Below, piece after piece: positions 25,600 to 34,975 of a DNA stretch of 64,000 nucleotides. How positions within the stretch are numbered: position 1 is the first letter of the stretch; each line of letters opens with the position of its first letter. Under the pieces are notes generated by a model that made no database searches, was not told the DNA's origin, and saw only the letters and a list, made by a program, of their open reading frames with translations. The stretch covers positions 62,001 through 126,000 of the forward strand of contig JAIXYO010000019.1 in NCBI GenBank assembly GCA_027490215.1. The letters run 5' to 3'. The position numbers and the translations under genes are program-made. The stretch is from Rubrivivax sp. (GTDB taxonomy: Bacteria; Pseudomonadota; Gammaproteobacteria; Burkholderiales; Burkholderiaceae_C).

Positions 25600-26793
25600 T
25601 CAGAAGTTGTGACCGACGCCAATAGCGAATTGGGTCTTGCCAGTGAAGTAACTGCTGTCGTCGCCGCCGCGTGCGTTGGCCGTGGCGTAAACCGAGGTGC
25701 GCTTCGACACGGCGTACTGCAGCGAAACGCCGTACTTGTGTTGGTCAAATGAGGACGTGCCAGCAGGCGTAGGCGCAAGGTTAGAAGCGTTCGTGAACTT
25801 CTTGTCGATCTTCGAGCCGGTGTACTGCGCCCTGAAGGTGAAGGCGTTCATTGGCACTGCCACGCCGATGTTCCAGGCTTCCACATCGACGCCCTTACGG
25901 AAGGCGGTCGCGGCTGCGGTGCCGAGGGCACCTGGGGCGACGGTTGTCTGGAGGCCGTAATCGCTGGTGTCCTGATAAGCCGCGGCAACCTTCGCGAAGC
26001 CGAAGTCGTAGCTGCCGCCGACGGTGATCACGTTGTTGTAGTCATTGCTGCCGCCAAGAGCACCACCGCTCAGGTCTTCGTAAATCACGTTGAGCGCCAG
26101 TGGGCCGCCTGTGTACACAACAGCGAAGCCACGATAGTTTGCCGTCCTGGTGTTACTAGCGTTAGCTCCAGTGACTACAGTTTGCTCGCGTTCACCCAGA
26201 CCAACAATGGCGCTGGCCTGAATGCCAGCGAAGGAAGGCGTCGTGTAACGGATGCCGTTGTTGATGCGCGTGCCGACGTTCTGGAACAACGGACGGGTAT
26301 TCCTGCCGGCGCTGTCCTGAAGTGTTTCGGTGACGGTGAGGCTGTTTTCACCAGTGATGTCGTTGATCTTGACGTTGTTTTCGCGCGACAGGGTTTCCTG
26401 ACGACCCAGGCGAATCTCACCCAGAGTCTTGTGGGACAGGCCCAGATATGCGCCGCGGGTGAAGAACGAAGAACTGCTGCCAACCACGCCGGTGTCCGGC
26501 GTAACGCCAGCTTCAAGCTGGAAGAAGGCCTTCAGGCCATTGCCCAGATCTTCGGTGCCTTTGAAGCCGATGCGCGACGAGCCGTATCCATTGGTGCCGC
26601 CGTCGTTGAGTTTGGTGGTGGCCTTGCCACCCTGGCCCGAGGCGATGGCGACTCCATTGGATGTAGCTCTCTTGCCTGGGTCTTGAATGGCCACGTTCTG
26701 GTCCACGCGGCCGTACAAGGTGACCGACGATTGGGCTGAAGCGATGCTGGTGAAGGTGCCGAGGACTGCCAAGGCAACGAGTGTCTTTTTCAT
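25600..26793 (-). CDS. Gram-negative porin (OmpC-like, Burkholderia type), copy 2
   Basis: Outer-membrane porin of 397 residues. Signal peptide MKKTLVALAVLGTFTSIASAQ, then SSVTLYGRVDQNVAIQ. SRIGFKGTEDLGNGLKAFFQLE, QYAVSKRTSVYATANARGG and the C-terminal Phe (VGHNF) are textbook for the family. GGAG lies about eleven bases before the ATG. Its own strong terminator and its 5' palindrome suggest a monocistronic, highly expressed message. The second porin downstream on the same strand is clearly divergent from it. Confidence 0.95.
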   Translation of the reverse strand: MKKTLVALAVLGTFTSIASAQSSVTLYGRVDQNVAIQDPGKRATSNGVAIASGQGGKATTKLNDGGTNGYGSSRIGFKGTEDLGNGLKAFFQLEAGVTPDTGVVGSSSSFFTRGAYLGLSHKTLGEIRLGRQETLSRENNVKINDITGENSLTVTETLQDSAGRNTRPLFQNVGTRINNGIRYTTPSFAGIQASAIVGLGEREQTVVTGANASNTRTANYRGFAVVYTGGPLALNVIYEDLSGGALGGSNDYNNVITVGGSYDFGFAKVAAAYQDTSDYGLQTTVAPGALGTAAATAFRKGVDVEAWNIGVAVPMNAFTFRAQYTGSKIDKKFTNASNLAPTPAGTSSFDQHKYGVSLQYAVSKRTSVYATANARGGDDSSYFTGKTQFAIGVGHNF

Positions 26794-27154
26794 GTTCTAT
26801 ATGCTCCGAAACTGAATGTTGAAAACTTCGCGATGACATGAACGCGAGTCGATCGGTTGATCGATGGCACGCATCAAGTGAGTGCATCGCCCGAAGGCTA
26901 TTCCATCCACACACACGTCACACGATCAATAAGCTAACGCACTGCGGAAAAACCCACTTTTAGTTGCGCCCTCGCAACACCCGGTGGGACGCTGAGCATG
27001 ACTGAGCGGAAGGACGGGCAGAGCGGCGTCGCCAAGCGCGATCACACCGCCATCAGCGAGCCCGCGTGCTTCAAGCCCGCCCAGTCCTTACACTGTGTTC
27101 GATTCTGATGACTGTTCCAAGACAGTTGTTTCTCTGGCGCAACAAGGAGCCCCC
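26794..27154. promoter_or_regulatory. Divergent intergenic region, porin copy 2 / coq7
   Basis: These 361 bases hold no gene. A perfect inverted repeat, TCGATC-GGTT-GATCGA at 26849-26864, lies in the presumed porin leader. A second hairpin, GTTGCG-CCCT-CGCAAC, is at 26963-26978, nested within CCCAC/GTGGG. On the coq7 side TACACT at about 27088 could be a -10 but has no good -35. I see no other structure. Confidence 0.5.
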
Positions 27155-27790
27155 ATGAACGACGCCTTCATCGCCGCCGCAGACCACGCCCTGCGTACCT
27201 TGTCCGGCGGACTGAGTGCGGGCCGACCGACGCCCGAACCTGGCTCCGCCAGCGGTCATTTGGGGCAGGCGGACTTGTCTGCGGCCGAGAAAGCGCTGTC
27301 TGGGGCATTGATGCGCGTCAACCACGTGGGTGAGGTCTGCGCACAAGCGCTTTACCAGGGGCAGGCACTCGCAGCAACCGACCGCGTGATGCAACAGCGT
27401 TTTCAGGCCGCGGCGCGCGATGAGACCGACCACCTGGCGTGGACTCAGCAACGCCTCGACGAACTGGGCGCCCGCGCCAGCCTGCTGAACCCCCTGTGGT
27501 ACGCCGGCTCGTTCGCGATCGGTTGGCTGGCTGGGCGCGCGGGTGACGCGATCAGTCTGGGTTTCGTGGTGGAAACCGAGCGCCAGGTGGAACAGCACCT
27601 CGACGAGCATCTGGAGCGTCTGCCCGCTGGCGACCAGCGGTCCCGCGCGATCGTGCACCAGATGAAGGCAGATGAGGCGCGTCACGCGAACGATGCACTA
27701 CAAGCGGGCGCCACCCCTCTGCCCGCGCCGGTACGCTGGGGGATGCGTGCGGTGGCCAAGGTGATGACCACCACCGCGCATCACATCTGA
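27155..27790 (+). CDS. coq7: Coq7, 2-nonaprenyl-3-methyl-6-methoxy-1,4-benzoquinol hydroxylase
   Basis: Membrane-associated di-iron hydroxylase of 211 residues that carries out the penultimate step of ubiquinone synthesis. The four-helix di-iron ligands are visible: the first Glu in [17 protein letters not shown], the Glu in [12 protein letters not shown] and [30 protein letters not shown] is the family's membrane-interacting segment. I chose the ATG at 27155, which follows AAGGAG at good spacing; an ATG 60 bases upstream in frame is unsupported. It is monocistronic as far as can be seen and convergent with the OsmC-family gene. Confidence 0.96.
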   Translation: MNDAFIAAADHALRTLSGGLSAGRPTPEPGSASGHLGQADLSAAEKALSGALMRVNHVGEVCAQALYQGQALAATDRVMQQRFQAAARDETDHLAWTQQRLDELGARASLLNPLWYAGSFAIGWLAGRAGDAISLGFVVETERQVEQHLDEHLERLPAGDQRSRAIVHQMKADEARHANDALQAGATPLPAPVRWGMRAVAKVMTTTAHHI

Positions 27791-27796
27791 ACGAAC

Positions 27797-28219
27797 TCAG
27801 GCCGGCACGATCTCGAAGCTGGTGGTGATGTTGGCGGTCTTGGCCAGCATGATGGTGGCCGAACAGTATTTGTCATGTGACATCGCGATGGCGCGTTCGA
27901 CAGCAGCGGTCGGCAAGTCGCGACCTGTCAGCAGAAAGTGCAGGTGGATCTTGGTGAACACCTTCGGATCCACCTCGGCGCGCTCGGACGTCACCTTGAC
28001 CTGGCAACCGCTGACTGCGTGGCGACCACGCTTGAGGATCAACACCACGTCGTAGGCCGTGCAGCCCGCGGTGCCCGCGAGCACCGTCTCCATCGGCCGC
28101 GGCGCGAGGTTGCGCCCGCCGCCTTCGACCGCGCCATCCATAGTCAGCAAATGACCGCTGCCGGTCTCGGCCACGAACCCCATGCCCATCGCAGGCACCC
28201 AGTTGACTGTGCATTCCAT
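27797..28219 (-). CDS. OsmC family protein (YhfA-like)
   Basis: Protein of 140 residues of the OsmC/Ohr superfamily, many of whose members reduce organic hydroperoxides. Both conserved cysteines are present, in AGCTAYDVV and in DKYCSATIML; PMETVLAG and KIHLHFLLTG complete the fold signature. The ATG at 28217-28219 is the natural family start (MECTVNW). It is convergent with coq7 (six-base gap) and divergent from the presumed small RNA and ilvA. The substrate is unknown. Confidence 0.92.
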   Translation of the reverse strand: MECTVNWVPAMGMGFVAETGSGHLLTMDGAVEGGGRNLAPRPMETVLAGTAGCTAYDVVLILKRGRHAVSGCQVKVTSERAEVDPKVFTKIHLHFLLTGRDLPTAAVERAIAMSHDKYCSATIMLAKTANITTSFEIVPA

Positions 28220-28260
28220 ATTCGACCTTTTTGAGCCAGAACACCCGGACCCTCCGGACT

Positions 28261-28278
28261 TATATTGCGGTGCAGCAA
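28261..28278 (+). promoter_or_regulatory. Candidate promoter/operator of the small transcript upstream of ilvA
   Basis: TATATT at 28261-28266 resembles a -10; 17 bases upstream is AGAACA, which matches only the last half of a -35. A palindrome, TTGC-GGTGCA-GCAA at 28265-28278, overlaps the end of the -10 and the expected start site. Similar TTGC/GCAA motifs are recalled from phasin promoters bound by the PHB-responsive repressor PhaR in Burkholderiales, but that link is inference. Confidence 0.35.
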
Positions 28279-28392
28279 AAACAGCGCTACATTGCATTCA
28301 TTGTCGCGGAACATTTCTTGCAGTAGCTGAGTTGTCTCCTCCACCGCCCTCCGGTGGATTCAGCCCAAGGCAGCGATGCCTTGGGCTTTTTT
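28272..28392 (+). ncRNA. Candidate small RNA or ilvA leader/attenuator
   Basis: A short transcript of about 120 nt is suggested by a -10-like box at 28261 and a perfect intrinsic terminator ending at 28392. It would contain a 6-bp hairpin (CCACCG-N5-CGGTGG, 28341-28357) before the terminator. No gene upstream on the plus strand could use this terminator: coq7 ends 570 bases earlier and osmC is antisense. It may be a free-standing sRNA or an attenuator 75 bases before ilvA. An 18-codon frame from GTG 28270 to TAG contains two Ile, one Val and one Leu, too few for a convincing attenuator peptide. Confidence 0.45.
28362..28392 (+). terminator. Rho-independent terminator upstream of ilvA
   Basis: A perfect 11-bp stem (AGCCCAAGGCA / TGCCTTGGGCT) with a GCGA loop is followed by five T residues on the plus strand. 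On the minus strand there is no T-run, so it acts on plus-strand transcription. Confidence 0.9.
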
Positions 28393-28466
28393 ATGTACGC
28401 GTGCACCACATGATCCGCTCCCGTTGGCCGATGGCGCCGCGGGCGTACCCGCTCCCGGAGATCCCC

Positions 28467-30050
<1,584 letters not shown>

Positions 30051-30062
30051 GCTGCTGAGACC

Positions 30063-31112
30063 ATGACCAACAGCTACCACAACCTGATTTCGCCGACCGG
30101 CAATGCGGAACTGGAGCTCGCCTTGCGCGAAAAGTTGCTGCTGCGCAGCGAGACCACCGGAGAGCTGGGCGAACTGGAACCACTGGCAGTGCGACTGGGC
30201 TTGATCCAGAACACGCTGAAGCCCCGTTTCAGCGCCCCACAGGTCGTCGTCTTCGCGGCCGACCACGGCATTGCTGTCGACGGCATCGGCGTGGGCGATC
30301 GCCATTCGACCGCACAGGTGGTGCACTCGCTGCTGACCTCGCAGATGCCGCTGTCGGTGTTCGCACGCATCCAGGGACTGGAGTTGTCGGTGGTCGATGC
30401 GGGCGTTGCCGAAACGCTGCCGCGGCACGGGCGTCTGCTGTCGCGCAAGATCGCGCACGGCACACGCAATTCGCGCGTCACGGCCGCGATGTCTCTTGAA
30501 CAGGCGCATGCGGCCATCCGCGCCGGCATGGAAATCGGTGATTCGCTGCCAGGCAATGCGGTGGTGTGCGCCGGGGTCGGCGTCGGCTCGGCGCAGGCTT
30601 CGGCACTGGTGCTGTCGCGGCTGGCCAATGTGCCGGTGCGCGACTTCGTGTTGTCGGGCTCATCGACGAAGCCGGCTGATCTGGCCACGATGATGGTGGT
30701 GCTGCAAGGCTCACAAGGCCGGCACAAGGACGTGGTCGATCCGATTGAGGTACTGGCGGCCTTCGGTGGTTTCGAGATTGCCATGATGGTCGGCCTGATG
30801 ATGGTGGCAGCGGGCAAGCGGCACCTGATCATGGTCGATGGTCTGGCAGCCTGCGCGGCATTGGTCGTGGGCTCGCACATCTCGCCAACGGTGGTCGATT
30901 ACTGCGTGTTCTGCCGCAGCAATGACCACCGCGGACTGGACCGCGCATTGGGCCTGTTCCAGGCGTCGGCGATGCTGGAATTGGGCATGGACAGCACCGA
31001 TGGCACCGGTGCCACACTGGCTTGGCCGCTGATCCGCAGCGCAGCCGCCTTGCTCACCGAACTCGCCGAGGGCGAAGATCCGGGTCCGAGCCAGCCAGGT
31101 GCAATGAACTGA
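30063..31112 (+). CDS. cobT: CobT-like nicotinate-nucleotide:dimethylbenzimidazole phosphoribosyltransferase
   Basis: Protein of 349 residues of the CobT family, which activates the lower base of cobalamin. Recognisable blocks are PQVVVFAADHGIAVDGIG, NAVVCAGVGVGSAQASA, LAAFGGFEIAMMVGLMMVAA and HISPTVVDYCVF. The residue corresponding to the catalytic Glu of E. coli CobT (Glu317, in a GEGTGA-type motif) reads as Asp313 in STDGTGAT. No other cobalamin gene is in the window. It starts 12 bases after ilvA. It could be a true CobT with a conservative change or a paralogue using another base. Confidence 0.8.
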   Translation: MTNSYHNLISPTGNAELELALREKLLLRSETTGELGELEPLAVRLGLIQNTLKPRFSAPQVVVFAADHGIAVDGIGVGDRHSTAQVVHSLLTSQMPLSVFARIQGLELSVVDAGVAETLPRHGRLLSRKIAHGTRNSRVTAAMSLEQAHAAIRAGMEIGDSLPGNAVVCAGVGVGSAQASALVLSRLANVPVRDFVLSGSSTKPADLATMMVVLQGSQGRHKDVVDPIEVLAAFGGFEIAMMVGLMMVAAGKRHLIMVDGLAACAALVVGSHISPTVVDYCVFCRSNDHRGLDRALGLFQASAMLELGMDSTDGTGATLAWPLIRSAAALLTELAEGEDPGPSQPGAMN

Positions 31113-31136
31113 CCGCCTGAGACGCGCTCTGCCAGT

Positions 31137-31709
31137 TCAGCGCCGCAACTGGCCTGCCGCGGGGGGCGCGAAGTTGCTGACCGGATCCCGCTCTGGCACG
31201 TCCGGTGCGGCAGGAGGCGCAAACTGCGGGATGGTGAACCCGCCCTGAGGCAAGGCACCCGTTGCGGCAGAGGTGAGCGGCGGAAGCTCCAATACGAACG
31301 CAGTGCCTGCGTCGTTGCTGTTGCGCGACGAAGCCACCGTGGCGGTGCGCAGGCTAACCTCGCGCAGTAGCAGGTCGCCATCGATCGCTGCGCCGACCCG
31401 GTAGACACGTGGCGGATTCCCATCCACCGAGATCAGCGCCAAGCCCTCTTCGCTGGGTTGCCGGGGCGCGACGACGCCGGTCAAGCGGAAGCGGCTGCTG
31501 ATCTGAGGAGCGGCCTCGACAGACACCTGCTCGGCTTGTGGCGCGGCACCGAGCATCCTCGACACATCGGCGTTCGCCGGGTTATCAGGGTCCATTGCCA
31601 CGACCAGTGCCGTTGAGCCAGCCGGCTTGGCCAGCAGGCGGGCACCCCAGAACACGCAGGTTCCGGCGACCAGCGCCCAAACGAGGAATGCGACCGAACG
31701 GGACAACAT
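31137..31709 (-). CDS. gspC: GspC, type II secretion inner-membrane protein (short)
   Basis: Bitopic protein of 190 residues. A transmembrane helix at about 6-24 (VAFLVWALVAGTCVFWGARLL) is followed by a single homology-region domain, FRLTGVVAPRQPSEEGLALISVDGNPPRVYRVGAAIDGDLLLREVSLRTATV, typical of GspC/XcpP, then a Pro/Ala-rich tail. The PDZ or coiled-coil domain of longer GspC proteins is absent. It is divergent from the gspG-to-F operon, with 58 bases between start codons. GspC links the inner-membrane platform to the secretin GspD. Confidence 0.85.
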   Translation of the reverse strand: MLSRSVAFLVWALVAGTCVFWGARLLAKPAGSTALVVAMDPDNPANADVSRMLGAAPQAEQVSVEAAPQISSRFRLTGVVAPRQPSEEGLALISVDGNPPRVYRVGAAIDGDLLLREVSLRTATVASSRNSNDAGTAFVLELPPLTSAATGALPQGGFTIPQFAPPAAPDVPERDPVSNFAPPAAGQLRR

Positions 31710-31767
31710 GCCACGATTATCATGCTCCGCGACAGCCGCGCATTCAGGCCGCGGCCAGGATGGCGAC

Positions 31768-32247
31768 ATGTCAAAGACTGGTTTGGTGCCTCGCTCAAAC
31801 GCTCCTTCGGGGCTCACGGCGTGGCGAGTTCGCAAAGACCGCACCCGCGGCTTCACCCTGATCGAGCTGATGGTGGTGTTGGTCATCATCGGTGTGCTGG
31901 CCGCGCTGATCGTGCCGAACGTGCTCAACCGTGCCGACGACGCACGAGTCACAGCGGCCCGCACCGACGTGAACAATCTCATCCAGGCGCTGAAGCTCTA
32001 CAAGCTGGACAACCAGCGATTCCCCACTGCTGAGCAAGGTCTGAAGGCGCTGGTGGCCAAGCCCACCGCCGGCACCATCCCACCGAACTGGAAGCCCTAT
32101 CTGGACAAGCTGCCAAACGACCCTTGGGGCCGGCCCTACCAGTTCGCCAATCCCGGCGTGAAGGGCGAGATCGACGTCTACAGCCTGGGCGCCGACGGCG
32201 TGGTCGGCGGTGAAGGCAACGACGCTGACGTCGGCTCCTGGCAGTGA
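31768..32247 (+). CDS. gspG: GspG, major pseudopilin
   Basis: Major pseudopilin of 159 residues. The prepilin-peptidase site is G-FTLIEL (TRGFTLIELMVVLVIIGVLAALIVPNV), with an unusually long leader of about 28 residues. The C-terminal calcium-binding loop region (DPWGRPYQFANPGVKGEIDVYSLGADG) is typical. The ATG at 31768 gives a leader beginning MSKTGLV. It is the first gene of the plus-strand gsp operon, and GspG polymers form the pseudopilus. Confidence 0.95.
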   Translation: MSKTGLVPRSNAPSGLTAWRVRKDRTRGFTLIELMVVLVIIGVLAALIVPNVLNRADDARVTAARTDVNNLIQALKLYKLDNQRFPTAEQGLKALVAKPTAGTIPPNWKPYLDKLPNDPWGRPYQFANPGVKGEIDVYSLGADGVVGGEGNDADVGSWQ

Positions 32248-32251
32248 GCCA

Positions 32252-32761
32252 ATGACGCCAGCAAGCCCCGCAGGCCGACCGTCGTGCCGGCGCTGTGGGG
32301 GCTTCACGCTGATCGAGTTGTTGGTGGTGGTGGCGATGATCGCGTTGGCCTCGGCGGTCGTGAGCCTGGCCTTGCGCGATCCGTCGGACACGCTGCTGGA
32401 GAAAGAGGGCGCGCGACTGGCTGCGCTGTTCGAATCAGCCCGTGCCGAAGCGCGGGCGTCGGGTCTGGCAGTGCACTGGCTGCCCAGATCGATCACCACT
32501 GACCGTCCGGCGGCGGGCATGGCCTCGGCCGACTTCACCTTCGTCGGCCTGCCGGCATCGGCTGGCCTGCCGCGGCGCTGGCTCACCGAAGGCGTCACTG
32601 CCAGCGTCATCGGTGCGCCCGATGTCGTGCTCGGTCCTGAACCACTGATCGGTGCGCAGCGCATCACGCTGCGTCTGGACGACAGCCGGCTGACGCTGTC
32701 CACCGACGGCCTGGGGCCCTTCGTCGTTTCCAGCGATGAACTCCCATCGGGGCCGCGTTGA
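32252..32761 (+). CDS. gspH: GspH, minor pseudopilin
   Basis: Minor pseudopilin of 169 residues. The prepilin site is in CGGFTLIELLVVVAMIALASAVVSLAL; the rest is the GspH beta-rich domain (ALFESARAEARASGLAVHWLP, ITLRLDDSRLTLSTDGLGP). It starts four bases after gspG ends. The leader contains a CRRC sequence, also seen in the gspI leader, which could be coincidence. Confidence 0.85.
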   Translation: MTPASPAGRPSCRRCGGFTLIELLVVVAMIALASAVVSLALRDPSDTLLEKEGARLAALFESARAEARASGLAVHWLPRSITTDRPAAGMASADFTFVGLPASAGLPRRWLTEGVTASVIGAPDVVLGPEPLIGAQRITLRLDDSRLTLSTDGLGPFVVSSDELPSGPR

Positions 32762-33174
32762 AGTCTTGCCGCGCCACACGCGCCCACCGCGTCGAACGTC
32801 GTCACGATTGCCGGCGCTGCGAACTCGCTGGCTTCACGCTGATCGAGGTGCTGGTCGCGTTGGTCATCGTCGCGGTGACACTTGGCGCCGGCATCAAGGC
32901 GGCCGGCGCCTTGATGAACAACGCACAGCGTCTGGCCGAGATCAGCGAGGCGCAATGGTGCGCTGACAACCAGCTGACCGGCTTGAAGCTGGCAAAGGTG
33001 TTTCCCGACGTCGGTGAATCCAGCTTCAGCTGCGAGCAGCTCGGCCATGCCTACGCCGGCACCTTGAAAGTAGCGCCCACGCCGAACCCGAATTTCCGGC
33101 GAGTCGAGGCGCAAATGGCCAATGGCGCTGGCGAACCGCTGCTGACCTTGTCGGCCATCCTGCCAAACCAATGA
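32758..33174 (+). CDS. gspI: GspI, minor pseudopilin
   Basis: Minor pseudopilin of 138 residues with the site LAGFTLIEVLVALVIVAVTLGAGIKAAG and the GspI domain (AQWCADNQLTGLKLAKVFPDVGESSFSC). The likely start is a TTG overlapping the gspH stop as TTGA (32758-32761), the same coupling style as its neighbours. The two Cys residues near 67 and 90 may form a disulphide, as seen in related GspI. GspI, J, K and H cap the pseudopilus tip. Confidence 0.85.
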   Translation: MKSCRATRAHRVERRHDCRRCELAGFTLIEVLVALVIVAVTLGAGIKAAGALMNNAQRLAEISEAQWCADNQLTGLKLAKVFPDVGESSFSCEQLGHAYAGTLKVAPTPNPNFRRVEAQMANGAGEPLLTLSAILPNQ

Positions 33175-33875
33175 CCATGGAACGGGGCACCAGAACCCAT
33201 GGGACCGATCGCGGCTTCACGCTGGTCGAGGTGCTGGTGGCGCTGGGGATCATGGCGACGCTGGCGGTGATGGGCTGGCAGGGCATCGACGGTATCGTGC
33301 GCACCCGCGACGCCAGCCAGACACGGCTGGACCACACCCTGCGTCTGGGCACGGTGCTGGCGCAGTGGGAGCAGGACTTGGCCTCGCTGCAGGAAACCGA
33401 TGCGGTGCCTGCGCTCAGCTACGACGGCAAGACCTTGCGGCTGACGCGCCGCACCGACGACGGCGTGCAACTGGTCGCCTGGGCGCTGACGCCCACCACC
33501 GGTTCGGCCAATGCAGAGAGTGGTCCGCTGCAATGGACACGCTGGGCAGGGCCATCGGTGAACGGCAGCACCGGGTTGCAGGACAGCTGGCTGCGCAGCC
33601 AGTTGCTGCAGGGCAATGACCCCGCGCTGCTGCGCGCGCTTAACGGGGTGTCGCGGGTGCAGCTGTACTGCTATCGCGGCAACGCCTGGAGCAATTGCCA
33701 GTCGAGCGGCAATGTGGTGGCCGCCGCGCCTCCCGCTGGCGGCGCGAGCGGCGTCCCCCCGGCGGTGCGCACCGTGCTGCCCTCAGGCCTGCGTCTGGTG
33801 CTGACCTTCACCCCCAGCAGCGGCCGCGACGGCATGCTGACGCGCGACGTCGCCTTCGGGCCGCAGCCGCTGTGA
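33171..33875 (+). CDS. gspJ: GspJ, minor pseudopilin
   Basis: Minor pseudopilin of 234 residues. Prepilin site in DRGFTLVEVLVALGIMATLAVMGWQG; then DASQTRLDHTLRLGTVLAQWEQDLASLQE and the WTRWAGPS region are typical GspJ. A Pro/Ala/Gly-rich insert lies near residues 182-200. The ATG overlaps the gspI stop, and the stop overlaps the gspK start. Confidence 0.9.
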   Translation: MTMERGTRTHGTDRGFTLVEVLVALGIMATLAVMGWQGIDGIVRTRDASQTRLDHTLRLGTVLAQWEQDLASLQETDAVPALSYDGKTLRLTRRTDDGVQLVAWALTPTTGSANAESGPLQWTRWAGPSVNGSTGLQDSWLRSQLLQGNDPALLRALNGVSRVQLYCYRGNAWSNCQSSGNVVAAAPPAGGASGVPPAVRTVLPSGLRLVLTFTPSSGRDGMLTRDVAFGPQPL

Positions 33876-34828
33876 GTTCGCTCGGAAGACGTCGTCATCA
33901 GTGCGGCGCCGCGTTGCTGACGGCCATGCTGATCGTCGTGCTGGTCAGCACCCTGGCATCGGCGATGGTCTGGCAGCAGTGGCGTGCGGTGCAAGTCGAA
34001 AGTGCCGAGCGGGCGCGCACCCAGTCGGCCTGGATCCTGTCCGGCGCGCTCGACTGGGCTCGGCTGATCCTGCGCGAGGACGCCAAGTCCGGTGGCGCAA
34101 CCACACTCAGCGAGCCCTGGGCCACGCCACTGGCCGAAGCACGTCTGTCAAGCTTTCTCGCCGCCGACAAGAACAACACGGACGACGGGCCCGAAGCCTT
34201 CCTCTCGGGTCAGATCACCGACGCACAGGCGCGCTACAACCTGCGAAATCTGGTCGGCGATGACAGCAAGGTGGTACCGGCGGAACTCGCGGCAGCCCGA
34301 CGCCTGTTCGAGTCGATCGGCGTGGCCCCGGACCTCGCCGACCGACTGGCCGGCGGACTGCGCGATGCGCTCATGCGGCCCGGTGTCGAAGGCCGTTCTG
34401 CGACGCCGCCGCTGCTGCCACGCAGCGTGTCCCAACTGAGCTGGCTGGGGGTGGACCGCGACAGCCTGCGCCGGATCACGCCCTTCGTCGTGATCCTGCC
34501 CGTGCGCACCCCGATCAACCTGAACACGGCCTCGCGGGAGGTCATCGCCGCCAGCGTCGACGGGATGGACCTCAGCGCTGCCGGGCGCCTGGTGCAAAGT
34601 CGTCAGCGCACGCCGTTCAAGGCGATTTCGGAAGCGCAGAGCCTGATCCCGTCGAGCCTGGCGCTCGAGGCCTCGCGGGTCGACGTGAAGTCAAGCTTCT
34701 TCGAAGTGCGCGGCCGCATTCGGCTCGGCGACCGGGTGCTCGAGGAGCTATCGCTGCTCGAACGGCGCGGGCTCGAGGTGCTGCCCCTGCAACGCCAGCG
34801 GGTCAACCTGCAAGATGCGCCGGGATGA
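33872..34828 (+). CDS. gspK: GspK, minor pseudopilin
   Basis: Largest minor pseudopilin, 318 residues. GspK lacks the FTLIE Glu; here the N-terminus is CGAALLTAMLIVVLVSTLASAMVWQQW, followed by the metal-binding/helical domain (SGQITDAQARYNLRNLV) and a SAM-like segment with VRTPINLNTASREVIAASVDGMD. The start is a GTG overlapping the gspJ stop (GTGA at 33872-33875). It is followed by a 147-base gap, the only long gap among gspG to gspN. Confidence 0.9.
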   Translation: MSSLGRRRHQCGAALLTAMLIVVLVSTLASAMVWQQWRAVQVESAERARTQSAWILSGALDWARLILREDAKSGGATTLSEPWATPLAEARLSSFLAADKNNTDDGPEAFLSGQITDAQARYNLRNLVGDDSKVVPAELAAARRLFESIGVAPDLADRLAGGLRDALMRPGVEGRSATPPLLPRSVSQLSWLGVDRDSLRRITPFVVILPVRTPINLNTASREVIAASVDGMDLSAAGRLVQSRQRTPFKAISEAQSLIPSSLALEASRVDVKSSFFEVRGRIRLGDRVLEELSLLERRGLEVLPLQRQRVNLQDAPG

Positions 34829-34975
34829 AGGGCCATTTCGCGGCGGTCAAGGGCCTGTCCTCGGCTACAACGGTGAAAGGCTCGGGCTCGCCTCGGCGCG
34901 GGCGACCCATTCAGGTCTCGCCCTGACCCCCGACTAAACTCGACGCCTGCCCGCACGGGCGGCTGCCATTGCTTC

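Noticed and set aside
27080-27110. A TACACT box as a coq7 promoter
   Set aside because: No acceptable -35 at 16-18 bases, so it is only mentioned under the intergenic region.
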